In this document: one piece after another, positions 34,368 through 41,562 of the stretch
Numbering within the stretch: the stretch's first letter is position 1
Layout of the letters: each line of letters begins with the position of its first letter
Assembly: GCF_007997005.1 (NCBI RefSeq)
Contig: NZ_VOSL01000056.1
Location: 1-41,562 of the forward strand
Origin: Lujinxingia vulgaris
GTDB taxonomy: Bacteria > Myxococcota_A > Bradymonadia > Bradymonadales > Bradymonadaceae
Reading direction: 5' to 3'
Length of the DNA stretch: 41,562 nucleotides
Notes under the pieces: generated by a model
Told to the model about the DNA's origin: nothing
The model's database searches: none
Seen by the model: only the letters and a program-made list of their open reading frames with translations
Translations under genes and position numbers: made by a program

Positions 34368-34383
34368 CGGGGCAAAGTGTCAA
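34355..34383 (-). promoter_or_regulatory. Candidate promoter of kamA
   Basis: Consensus TTGACA (34378-34383), 17-nt spacer, CAGATT (34355-34360). If used, the RNA would start just before the inverted-repeat element, giving a leader of about 108 nt that includes the terminator. Confidence 0.4.
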
Positions 34384-34432
34384 GTGTGCAGGTCGTCGCC
34401 ACCCGCATCACGAGCCGCAAAGCCGGGCGTCA

Positions 34433-35179
34433 TCAGGGCCGCCAGACCAGCGAAAACCCGATCTCTCCGCCCAGGCGAAGCGCCCCGGCCGAGCCAGCGT
34501 CGATCGGCGCGCGCTCCACCCGATCGCCCTCCTCGTAGACGGGCTCCATCGCGTCGAAGTTCGCGCTGGTGTGGCCCGCAAGCCCCCAGGCCCCGTACAG
34601 CCCGAAAGCCCACGCCCGGGTGGAGCTTCGCAGAAGCGTCAGATCCACGACCGCCTGCGCCGTAAACGCCAGCGATCCCGCGCTGCCCTCAAAGTGGTTG
34701 TCCCAGTCGTTGGAGGTGCCCCCGTCGGCATAGAGGTCAAGCTCGTGGTGCATATAGCCAAGCCCCAGGCGCACGGCCGGACGCACGCGCTCGTCGAAGA
34801 AGCGCATCCCGTAGTCGAGCTCCGCCATCACGCCGGTGCGCTCCCAGTCCAACATCATGGAGTTGCCAAAGGGCGTCGCGCTTCGCGTATCGCCGTGCAC
34901 GACGAGCCCCAGTCCCAGCTCCTCCATAAAGAGGCCCTCCATGCCCAGGCGCAGCGACGGCCCGGCCCCCAGGCCCATCGCCACCGCATCGTGGGTCGCA
35001 GGCACAAAACGTCCCGCGTAGCTCAGGCTGTAGCGCGGTCCGTCGGCCGTCGCCGGTGCAGCTTGCCCCGGCGCTGCTTGCGCCTGCACCTCCTGCGCTT
35101 CGGCCGTCGGCGCGCCAGTGACCAGCGCCGTCGCCACCAGCATTCCCAGCACCATCGTGCGCTTCGTCGTCTCTCTCAT
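34433..35179 (-). CDS. Outer-membrane beta-barrel protein at the end of the propeller operon
   Basis: 248 aa from the ATG at 35179, chosen because atgagg lies 6 nt upstream; upstream ATGs at 35218 (in ATGA with the previous stop) and 35191 have no site. A signal peptide (MRETTKRTMVLGMLVATALV, cleavage after AEA) is followed by an Ala/Gln-rich segment and a barrel: YSLSYAGRFVPATHD, GAGPSLRLGMEGLFMEELGLGLVVHG, VRPAVRLGLGYMHHELDLY, ending LRLGGEIGFSLVWRP. The end does not carry a terminal Phe. It follows three propeller lipoproteins, so it may be their membrane anchor or transport pore. Function unknown. Confidence 0.78.
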   Translation of the reverse strand: MRETTKRTMVLGMLVATALVTGAPTAEAQEVQAQAAPGQAAPATADGPRYSLSYAGRFVPATHDAVAMGLGAGPSLRLGMEGLFMEELGLGLVVHGDTRSATPFGNSMMLDWERTGVMAELDYGMRFFDERVRPAVRLGLGYMHHELDLYADGGTSNDWDNHFEGSAGSLAFTAQAVVDLTLLRSSTRAWAFGLYGAWGLAGHTSANFDAMEPVYEEGDRVERAPIDAGSAGALRLGGEIGFSLVWRP

Positions 35180-35214
35180 CATCAACCTCATCTCAACATC
35201 GTGGGGAGCCAGGC

Positions 35215-36816
35215 TCATCGGCTGAGCACGCGCTGGCGCGTCACTTCAAAGAAGGAGCGCGCGCGTGCCGTCTGCAGATCGTTGGTGGGAATCACCGTCA
35301 GCGTGCCGCCGGCGCCGCCGTGGTCGACCACCAGAAGATCCTGCGAGGGGATCAGCGCCACCGAGCGCGCCCTAAGATCGAGGCGCGCGCTGCTGGTGCG
35401 TCCGCTCTCGATCTCCAGCTGCACCACCCCGGCGGAGTCCTCATACACCCCGAACACCTCGCCCTCATGCAGCACCACACCGCTGAGCACGCCGGCGCCG
35501 TCAATAAAACTCGCCCGACTCGTGACGAGATTGATCAACGAAAACCCGGCGTGATGCGCCACCACCACCCGCTGCAGGCGCTCGGCCTCATCGACCCACA
35601 CCTGCCGCGGCGCCGACTGCAACCGGATCGCCTCCACGCTGCGCCCCACCGTCGGCGTCTCGCTGCTGAGCGTGATGAGCTCGGGGCGAATCATCGCCAC
35701 CAGCGTGTCGTTCGTGCTGTAGGCCATCAAGCGCGCCTCGCTGCCCGCACCGCTCTCGGCCGGCGCCTCAAAGCGCATAAGTTGGCCGGCCGCGCGGCCC
35801 AGCGGGAGCGCGTAGCTGTCCGACTCCCCGCTGAGCACATCGACCATCGTGAAGCGGGGCTGCCCTCCGTCGATCGCGAAGATTCTGCGCCCCACACCCT
35901 CCAGATCCATCACCTCAAAACGCACCGGCCGCGCGCCGGCGTAGAGCTGGTTGATGGCGATATCCAGCCGGCGGTTGCTCTCAGCGCGCGCGGCCGGCTG
36001 CAACACGATCTGGGTGATGTCGCTGCCCACATCGGTGAGCACAAAGATGCTCACCGTGCCCGGCATCTGCGGATCCTCTTCGACCACCACCTCCACCTGC
36101 ACCGGTGTGCGCGGGGTGTCGGCCTGGCTGACCGTGAGCGGGATCGCCCGCAGCCGGTCGGCGGGCTGCTCGGCGTCCAGATCCATCAACGTGATCTCAC
36201 TGGTCGAGAGCCCCAGCGCGATGCGGTACGCCTGACCGTCGAGCTCAAAAGGCGGCGCAAAGACCACGTCCCGCGCCCGGTTAAAGAGCGTGAGCACGTC
36301 GGCCGAATCCTCAGCGCCTTCCCGAAGATCGACGACCGCGACCTCATTGAGGTTGCGCGCCTCATCGATGTTCTGGCTGCCGGAGTGACGCAGCACCATA
36401 AACTCCCCGTGAGGATCGATGTCGGTGCGGTCGTAAGGGCTGTTGAGCGCGATCGTACGCGTGCCCCCCTCGACGATGTTATGCAGGCGAAGCTCCGGGG
36501 TGGCGCCGCCGCCCAGCACATAGATGCTCTGGCCATCGCCCAGCGCCTCCACCAGGCTGACCTGCCCCATCGTCGCCATCCGCTCGGTCTTCAGCTCGCC
36601 AGAGAGCGCGCTGCGGGTGGGCTCTACCATCACCAGCTCATCGCGGGCCTGATCGAGATAGACCAGCTCCTCCCCGGCCTGGATCGGGCCAAAGGTGCTC
36701 TGCATCTCCGTCCAGGGCGCGGGCTCGATCGGGCCACACCCCGCGGCCATCATCGCCAGCCCCAGCGCCATCATCGCCGGGCGATGGGGTCGAATCAGAG
36801 GTCGAATCCACTGCAT
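35215..36816 (-). CDS. Beta-propeller-like lipoprotein 1
   Basis: 533 aa from the ATG at 36816 (gagg 5 nt upstream). An ATG at 36876, overlapping the previous stop (ATGA) and preceded by gggga, would add 20 residues; the shorter signal peptide looks more normal. Signal sequence ends in MMAAGC. The mature part has repeated beta-blades with short GxG and Asp turns (VYLDQARDELVMVEPTRSALSG; LVYSTND-type strands) and resembles the two genes upstream, although its C-terminal end (TLTVIPTNDLQTARARSFFEV) has diverged. Probably a periplasmic or surface scaffold. No enzyme motif. Part of the propeller operon. Confidence 0.82.
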   Translation of the reverse strand: MQWIRPLIRPHRPAMMALGLAMMAAGCGPIEPAPWTEMQSTFGPIQAGEELVYLDQARDELVMVEPTRSALSGELKTERMATMGQVSLVEALGDGQSIYVLGGGATPELRLHNIVEGGTRTIALNSPYDRTDIDPHGEFMVLRHSGSQNIDEARNLNEVAVVDLREGAEDSADVLTLFNRARDVVFAPPFELDGQAYRIALGLSTSEITLMDLDAEQPADRLRAIPLTVSQADTPRTPVQVEVVVEEDPQMPGTVSIFVLTDVGSDITQIVLQPAARAESNRRLDIAINQLYAGARPVRFEVMDLEGVGRRIFAIDGGQPRFTMVDVLSGESDSYALPLGRAAGQLMRFEAPAESGAGSEARLMAYSTNDTLVAMIRPELITLSSETPTVGRSVEAIRLQSAPRQVWVDEAERLQRVVVAHHAGFSLINLVTSRASFIDGAGVLSGVVLHEGEVFGVYEDSAGVVQLEIESGRTSSARLDLRARSVALIPSQDLLVVDHGGAGGTLTVIPTNDLQTARARSFFEVTRQRVLSR

Positions 36817-36872
36817 CACTGCCTCGATTGCCGCATCAGGCGGCGTCTTCGTGAACATCTTGAACATCACCA

Positions 36873-38570
36873 TCAAAAGATCCCCGAGTTGAGCTGGTAG
36901 CCCGTCACCGTCTGACGCTCCCCGGTGGCGGCCTCCACAAAGGTGATTCGCCCCTGGGGGTGCACCTGGTTGACGTAGACACGCCCCGTCCCCGGGATGA
37001 GCCCCATCGCGTCGGGCAGCGCCGAGAGGCGCAGCACCTCACTGCGGAAGCTCCCCAGGTTCACGCGCACGATCTCGCGATGCGCCACAAGCTCGGCCTG
37101 GCCCGTCTCGGGGTTCTCGTAGCTCAGGTACACAAAGGCGTCGCCCGCCTCCGGGGCAAAGAGCACCGCGCGCGCGATGGCCAGCTCGGTGAGCACCAGC
37201 CGGGTCTGGGTGCTGTCGATATCGAGCACCGAGAAGGCGTGGCTGCGCTCCACAAACTCCGGGTCGGCCGGCGTCAGCCCCTGGCGCGAGCCGGGCCGGC
37301 GCGGGTGAATCACCAGAAAGGTCTGGCCAGTCTCATCGGCCAGCACTCCGCGCACCTCTTTCTCAAAGCGCACCGGGCTGAGCTCCTGGCTGGCCATATC
37401 CACCAGCACCCCGCGCTGCTCCTGCGGGTTGGTGGTAAAGGCCATCGCCACCGACGCGTCGTCGCTCAAGACCACCGAGCCAAGCCCGGGCACCTCAAGG
37501 CTCAGGTAGACAAAGCCCTCCGAGTCCACGAAGGCTTCTTCGGCCAGGGGCGGCACAAAGGCACCGTCGACCCACAGGCCGCGAGCTTCCTGATCGGCGC
37601 GGGCGGCCTCCAGCCCCTCGGGGAGCGTGATGGCGAGCAGGCGGTTTGCCTCACGGAGCGCCAGCACGAGGGTCGCATCGCTAAGCGCCGCGCCGGTGGG
37701 AGGGGCGCCCAGCGCGATCGCAACGCGGGCGTCCTCGCTCAGATCACTCACAAAAAGGAAGGGCTCAGACGGCGTCCAGGCCACCAGCGTGTCGCCCCGG
37801 GGGCCGAGCAGCAGCCGGAGCTCGTTCGGGTCAACTGCCTCAAAGCCCGGCGGCGTCAGCGGGCGCGGAGCAACAAAACGATCGCTCTCAATCGCCGCCA
37901 GATCCAGCACGCTCACCCCGTCGTCGCTCACGACCAGAGCCCGTTCACCAACCTCATCAAAGAGCACCTGGCGCACCAGAAAGCCCACCGCCACATCGAA
38001 GCTGCCGGCGCTGCTGACCACCGTGATGGCCGAGAGGTCGCCGGCCGGCCCCGCCTCGGAGCTGTCATACCAGGCCACCCCGAAACGCCCCGACGCGGTG
38101 GCCTGAAGGCGATTGGCATGGCGAAGCACCGGCACATGCAGGCTCTCCCCGCCATCCGGGTCGATCAACGAGACGGTATGATCCCCCTCATTGAGCACCA
38201 TCACCCGGGCCTCATCACCGGCGCCATCCACCGGGGCTACCACCTGCGTGGGCGCCCGCCCCACCGGGGCCGCCTGAATCTCCAGGCTGCGGCTGTCGAT
38301 GATCGCCACCGCATCGAGCGTCTCATTGGCGACGTAGACCTTGTCGCCCACAATCGCCGGCTGCGAATACCTGTACGTCTCGGGCACCTCCGGCTGCGGG
38401 GGCTGCGGCTCACCCTGGTCCCCATCATCGGTCGGAGGTTGATAGTCGCCTCCAGCGTCGGCGTCGTTGATGCCGCCGGGTGGGCCGGCGGACTCGCCAC
38501 CGCAGGCCGCCGTGGCAACCACCGCAAGCGCTGCGATCAGCAGGTAGATTGCGAACTTCTGACCTCGCAT
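36873..38570 (-). CDS. Beta-propeller-like lipoprotein 2
   Basis: 565 aa from the ATG at 38570 (ggaggt 6 nt upstream). A GTG at 38573 would overlap by 4 bp. Signal sequence ends in VATAAC, then an Asp/Pro/Gln-rich spacer of about 40 residues. The body has YVTN-type blades: PAIVGDKVYVANETLDAVAIIDSRSLEI, ALVVSDDGVSVLDLAAIE, MVLNEGDHTVSLIDPDGG and others, so a seven- or eight-bladed propeller is likely. Its last stretch GRITFVEAATGERQTVTGYQLNSG matches the third propeller (GRVTFFDIETGTQRTISGFELNAE), showing they are paralogues. No catalytic residue. Probably anchored to the outer or inner membrane by lipid. Confidence 0.87.
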   Translation of the reverse strand: MRGQKFAIYLLIAALAVVATAACGGESAGPPGGINDADAGGDYQPPTDDGDQGEPQPPQPEVPETYRYSQPAIVGDKVYVANETLDAVAIIDSRSLEIQAAPVGRAPTQVVAPVDGAGDEARVMVLNEGDHTVSLIDPDGGESLHVPVLRHANRLQATASGRFGVAWYDSSEAGPAGDLSAITVVSSAGSFDVAVGFLVRQVLFDEVGERALVVSDDGVSVLDLAAIESDRFVAPRPLTPPGFEAVDPNELRLLLGPRGDTLVAWTPSEPFLFVSDLSEDARVAIALGAPPTGAALSDATLVLALREANRLLAITLPEGLEAARADQEARGLWVDGAFVPPLAEEAFVDSEGFVYLSLEVPGLGSVVLSDDASVAMAFTTNPQEQRGVLVDMASQELSPVRFEKEVRGVLADETGQTFLVIHPRRPGSRQGLTPADPEFVERSHAFSVLDIDSTQTRLVLTELAIARAVLFAPEAGDAFVYLSYENPETGQAELVAHREIVRVNLGSFRSEVLRLSALPDAMGLIPGTGRVYVNQVHPQGRITFVEAATGERQTVTGYQLNSGIF

Positions 38571-40288
38571 CACTGCACCTCCGCGTTAAGCTCAAACCCG
38601 CTGATCGTCCGCTGGGTGCCCGTCTCAATATCAAAGAAGGTCACGCGCCCCTGGCCGTCCTCCTGGGTCACAAAGATCTGGTCGGCGACCACCCCGATCT
38701 GCGCCGGACGCCGGGGGATCGGAAGGACCTCCACCCCGAAGGTCTCCATCGAGATACGCACCACCCCAAAGCCCGTGCCGACCTCATCGGCCAGCATCCC
38801 GTAGAGCCAGGTCGGGCCGGTCTGCGACTCGACCATCAACACCGACTGCGGCTCCGCCTCCAGCACCACCGGACGCACATAGCCCGAGGCCAGATCCCAC
38901 AGGCTCAGCCCGTGGGCGTAACGAAAACGCTCCTCCCAGCTCGCACCGCCCGGCGCACTTCCGGGCTGCGCGCGATGCACCACCACGGCGATCGCGCTGT
39001 CGGGCGAGAGCGCCAGCGTGCGGATCTGATTTCGCAGCGCGACCGTCTGCACCTCGCCAGTGCCCACATCGAGAAGCCCCACGCTCGGAGACGTCGGCAG
39101 GGTCGAGAAGATCATCAAGGACTGCTCATCCGGCGTCAGCCGCGCGATGCCCGCCTCCACGCCCTCCACATCAATGAGCTCGACGAGCGCCGCAGCCGCC
39201 TCATCGCTCTCTGCGGCCAGCACCTGGTCGAGATCGAAACGTCCCACCTGCCCCTGCTCACGCATCGCAAAGAGCACCTCGCGGCGAAGCGTTCCCTCGA
39301 CCTCCCGCTCCCGAAGTTCCACGTCGGTGGGCACGCCGGGGAGCGGCAGCAAGCGCTGCGCGGCCACCGCCTGCTCCTCGACCGCCAGCTCGAAGAGCCC
39401 CAGCCCCGAGAGCTGCGAGCTGCGCAGGATCATGCGCGAGGCGTCGGCAGTAAACGCGGCCTCCTGGTCGCGAGGCGGGAAGTCCTGCGTGGCCGCGCCG
39501 AGATCGAGCGTGGGCACAAAAGCGTCGGCCTTCACATCGTCAAACTCAATGCGGCTGACGCCCTCCTCCCCCACCACAAACCCAAACGCACCATCCTCGC
39601 TAAACGAGATCGACTCGATGCGACGCGTCACCGAGAGCTGGTAGGCCTCATCCTCGCCAGGGGCGTCGCCCAGGGCGATGAGCGCCATCGTCTGCAACGA
39701 GACGGCGCTCCCCTGGGTGGGCAGCGGCAGCTCCGGGTCGATATACGCCAGCGCATAGCGCCCTCCCGGGGCCACCGCCAGCTGATTGACCTCCCGGGGC
39801 ACCCGCACCACACGCACGTCCGGGCGGTCGCGCGCGTCACGCACGTCGGCGCGCACGACCGCTACGGTCGACGTGCCCTCGCTCCAGACATAGGCCACCG
39901 CCCCCACCCCCTCGACCTCGGCGGCGACCACCGCCTGGGGGTTGAGCCCCACACGAATCGGTTCTACCTGGAAGGTCTCCCCATCGATCAGCGCGACCTG
40001 GTCGCCCCCTTCGCGCCCGGTGGGCACAAAGATGTAGCGATCGGTGGCGGCCACGCGCTCCACGATCTGCTCCTCGATCTCGGGGGGCGGCTCGGCCGGG
40101 TCGCCATCTTCATCGGGGGCACCCATACCCGCGTCGGCATCCGCGCCAAAATCAGGCTCCCGATCGGAGCCGTCGGGGGCCGCCTCATCGTAATTTCCCG
40201 ACTCGCCACAGGCCACCGCAGCACAGAGCACCAAAACGCTCAGAAGTCGCAGCGCCACCGGGGCTTCGCGTCTTTTAGGATCCTTCAT
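38570..40288 (-). CDS. Beta-propeller-like lipoprotein 3
   Basis: 572 aa from the ATG at 40288 (gagg 5 nt upstream); the frame runs on to 40330 without a better site. Signal sequence ends in CAAVAC, then an acidic Asp/Glu/Pro linker (about residues 28-75). The rest is propeller blades: DRYIFVPTGREGGDQVALIDGETFQV, GAVAYVWSEGTSTVAVVRAD, LMIFSTLPTSPSVGLLDVGTGEVQTVAL. The end GRVTFFDIETGTQRTISGFELNAEVQ is near-identical in layout to propeller 2. Its stop overlaps the next start by one base (TGATG). This is the first gene of the set of four, and its upstream gap is the likely promoter region. It gives the complex, if there is one, its largest acidic linker. Confidence 0.87.
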   Translation of the reverse strand: MKDPKRREAPVALRLLSVLVLCAAVACGESGNYDEAAPDGSDREPDFGADADAGMGAPDEDGDPAEPPPEIEEQIVERVAATDRYIFVPTGREGGDQVALIDGETFQVEPIRVGLNPQAVVAAEVEGVGAVAYVWSEGTSTVAVVRADVRDARDRPDVRVVRVPREVNQLAVAPGGRYALAYIDPELPLPTQGSAVSLQTMALIALGDAPGEDEAYQLSVTRRIESISFSEDGAFGFVVGEEGVSRIEFDDVKADAFVPTLDLGAATQDFPPRDQEAAFTADASRMILRSSQLSGLGLFELAVEEQAVAAQRLLPLPGVPTDVELREREVEGTLRREVLFAMREQGQVGRFDLDQVLAAESDEAAAALVELIDVEGVEAGIARLTPDEQSLMIFSTLPTSPSVGLLDVGTGEVQTVALRNQIRTLALSPDSAIAVVVHRAQPGSAPGGASWEERFRYAHGLSLWDLASGYVRPVVLEAEPQSVLMVESQTGPTWLYGMLADEVGTGFGVVRISMETFGVEVLPIPRRPAQIGVVADQIFVTQEDGQGRVTFFDIETGTQRTISGFELNAEVQ

Positions 40289-40570
40289 CGTCGCCTCACT
40301 CTCACCGCACATCTCACCCTGAACCCACACAGAGCACGGGTCTCGACGCGCATTCGCACGCCACTCTCAAGAGTCCGAAACATATCTTTGCAAAGCACAG
40401 GCCACAGCCGCGTCACGAGGCATCCTCGCGCGCATCCGCCCGTCGCAACGTCTGCGCAGGGGCAGCGCCGCACCACAGGTGGATGAAGCGCACTCCTCCC
40501 CCCTCGCGATGTCGTCCTGCGGAGACGGCGCGAGCGCATCAACTCGCCCGCGCGCGGCGCCCGAGCCCGC
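40289..40570. other. Upstream region of the propeller operon
   Basis: 282 bp. Two small inverted repeats (ACTCT with AGAGT at 40363-40374, and the palindrome CTTTGCAAAG at 40386-40395) lie in an AT-richer stretch that may hold the operon promoter. No gene seen. Confidence 0.4.
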
Positions 40571-41473
40571 TCAGAAACGCAGCCGCAGTCGAGCACCGGC
40601 GCTCCCGGCACCCACCTCCGGCGTCACGGTGAGCGCCGGCGCTTCGTCCGAGCTCTGCATCACCACCCAGAGGATGCCGCCGACGGTGGCCAGGCCGCTC
40701 ACCGCATAGAGCGTCGGCACACCCCAGCGCGCCGTCGACACGCTCGATGAGAGCTCATCGTAGCGCGCCCTGTCGGTGCCCTCGGCGGCAACCTGCTCAA
40801 GCTCCTCAAAATCACTTCGGCTGCTCAGGTACCAGGCGCTTGCGCCCACAAGCCCCACCACCCCGCCGGCGGTCAGGGCCCAGCCCCCCACCGGCGGCCC
40901 ATCGACCCGGGGCGGCGCCTCAATCGCCGCACTCGCGGCCGCACTCTGCGCCTCGGCTTCAGCCTCGCGCTCGGCCTGCGCCTTGCCCAGACGCTCCCAG
41001 AGCGCCTCCCCTTCCACCGCCAGCGACGCGTCCCAATGGGCCTCCCCCATCTTGAGCTGCTCGCGCGCCGCCTCCAACTCCCCGGCCTCCAGCGAGGCCT
41101 CGGCCAGCACCAGCGAGCAGTCCGCGTAGACCGCCGCGATGTCGAGCTCATCTTCGGCCGTCGCTTCCCCGCTGGCCTCAAAGCCCTGCGCAAGCTCCAC
41201 CGAGCGCTCGCAATCTTCGAGCAGGTAGCGCGCGATCATCTCGTTCTTGAGCAGGATCGGCTGCGGGTAGGCCGCGTACGCTTCCCGGTAGGTGTCGGCG
41301 GCCTCTTTGAGCTGCCCGGCGTCATACTGCTCCTGGGCCTGGGCGCTCAGGCGCAACATCTGCTGATAGGCGTCGCCCTCCTGGGCCCAGGCCGACGTCG
41401 AAGACGCCATCACCAGGACCCACCCCAGCGCCAGCGCGGCGATACGCAACTTCGTTTGCCTCGGCATACCCAT
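40571..41473 (-). CDS. TPR-like secreted protein with C-terminal membrane segments
   Basis: 300 aa from the ATG at 41473, with an alternative ATG at 41467 better spaced from the gaggga site. A signal peptide (MPRQTKLRIAALALGWVLVM, cut after AWA) precedes helical repeats of TPR type (YQQMLRLSAQAQEQYDAGQLKEAADTYREAYAAYPQPILL, read in parts), then a Glu/Ala-rich coiled-coil region (LGKAQAEREAEAEAQSAAASA). Two hydrophobic segments (GGWALTAGGVVGLVGASAWYL and TLYAVSGLATVGGILWVVM) follow, and the C-terminus is short and Arg-rich with a final Phe. This layout is common in Myxococcota proteins of unknown role. It lies 282 bp upstream of the propeller operon in the same direction, so it may be separate. 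Confidence 0.8.
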   Translation of the reverse strand: MGMPRQTKLRIAALALGWVLVMASSTSAWAQEGDAYQQMLRLSAQAQEQYDAGQLKEAADTYREAYAAYPQPILLKNEMIARYLLEDCERSVELAQGFEASGEATAEDELDIAAVYADCSLVLAEASLEAGELEAAREQLKMGEAHWDASLAVEGEALWERLGKAQAEREAEAEAQSAAASAAIEAPPRVDGPPVGGWALTAGGVVGLVGASAWYLSSRSDFEELEQVAAEGTDRARYDELSSSVSTARWGVPTLYAVSGLATVGGILWVVMQSSDEAPALTVTPEVGAGSAGARLRLRF

Positions 41474-41488
41474 GCTCCCTCTTTTTGC

Positions 41489-41560
41489 TCAGCGCCGCGG
41501 CAGACTCAACCGGGCGGGCTCTTCGGTGGATTCGCTCTCTTCGTCGTCGACCGTCTTGAT
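41489..41560 (-). CDS. C-terminal end of an upstream gene (partial)
   Basis: Only the last 23 codons are in the window: IKTVDDEESESTEEPARLSLPRR then TGA. The acidic tail and the 15-bp gap to the next ATG are typical of a linked gene. The rest lies beyond the right edge. The call is weak because the stretch is short. Confidence 0.45.
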   Translation of the reverse strand: MKTVDDEESESTEEPARLSLPRR

Positions 41561-41562
41561 AC

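Noticed and set aside
1..41562. CRISPR arrays, tRNA or rRNA genes, IS elements
   Set aside because: No regularly spaced repeats, no tRNA cloverleaf with CCA or rRNA cores, and no transposase-like frame were seen.

Overview
The window reads as chromosomal DNA from a high-GC Gram-negative predatory-type deltaproteobacterium in the broad sense (Myxococcota or Bradymonadales; a Bradymonadales/Lujinxingia-like host is my best guess). This is an inference. It rests on a MYXO-CTERM-like C-terminus on a secreted amidase, a PknB-AAA-TPR kinase, an FHA-PATAN protein, many large lipoproteins with acidic linkers, several outer-membrane beta-barrels, and lipoboxes with Ala rather than Leu at -3. I see no tRNA, rRNA, CRISPR array, IS element or phage module.

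Left part (1-12.8 kb): the 3' end of an outer-membrane protein gene with a strong terminator; an FHA/PATAN signalling gene whose stop codon overlaps the start of dnaB; a large secreted peptidoglycan amidase (minus) divergent from a lipoprotein that looks like a two-lobed BPI/TULIP lipid-binding protein; then metH with a structured leader, and an Nfu-type Fe-S scaffold, both on the minus strand.

Middle (12.9-24.3 kb, plus strand): a nucleoside-salvage cluster (CNT transporter, purine nucleoside phosphorylase, cytidine deaminase), then about 765 bp without a gene but dense in inverted repeats and ending its first third in a good terminator. After that come a large Ser/Thr kinase-ATPase-TPR regulator, a flavoprotein of the mercuric-reductase/dihydrolipoamide-dehydrogenase fold that has lost both redox cysteines, and a beta-helix lipoprotein built from three similar blocks. 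A bidirectional terminator closes this strand.

Right part (24.3-41.6 kb, minus strand throughout): an S41 protease coupled to a beta-barrel gene, a DnaJ-type co-chaperone, an orphan helical protein, nadC overlapping a gene that fuses biotin-protein ligase to a ferredoxin-reductase-like flavoprotein, an orphan gene overlapping a Cys-rich lipoprotein gene, a small beta-barrel, and a lysine 2,3-aminomutase-family gene whose leader carries a terminator bracketed by a long inverted repeat. Last comes a tightly packed set of three beta-propeller-like lipoproteins plus a beta-barrel, preceded by a TPR-like membrane protein gene.

The most unusual items are the BirA-flavoreductase fusion beside nadC, the cysteine-less MerA-like flavoprotein, the BPI-like lipoprotein, the three-propeller lipoprotein operon, and several leaders or intergenic regions where one RNA arm can pair with either of two others.
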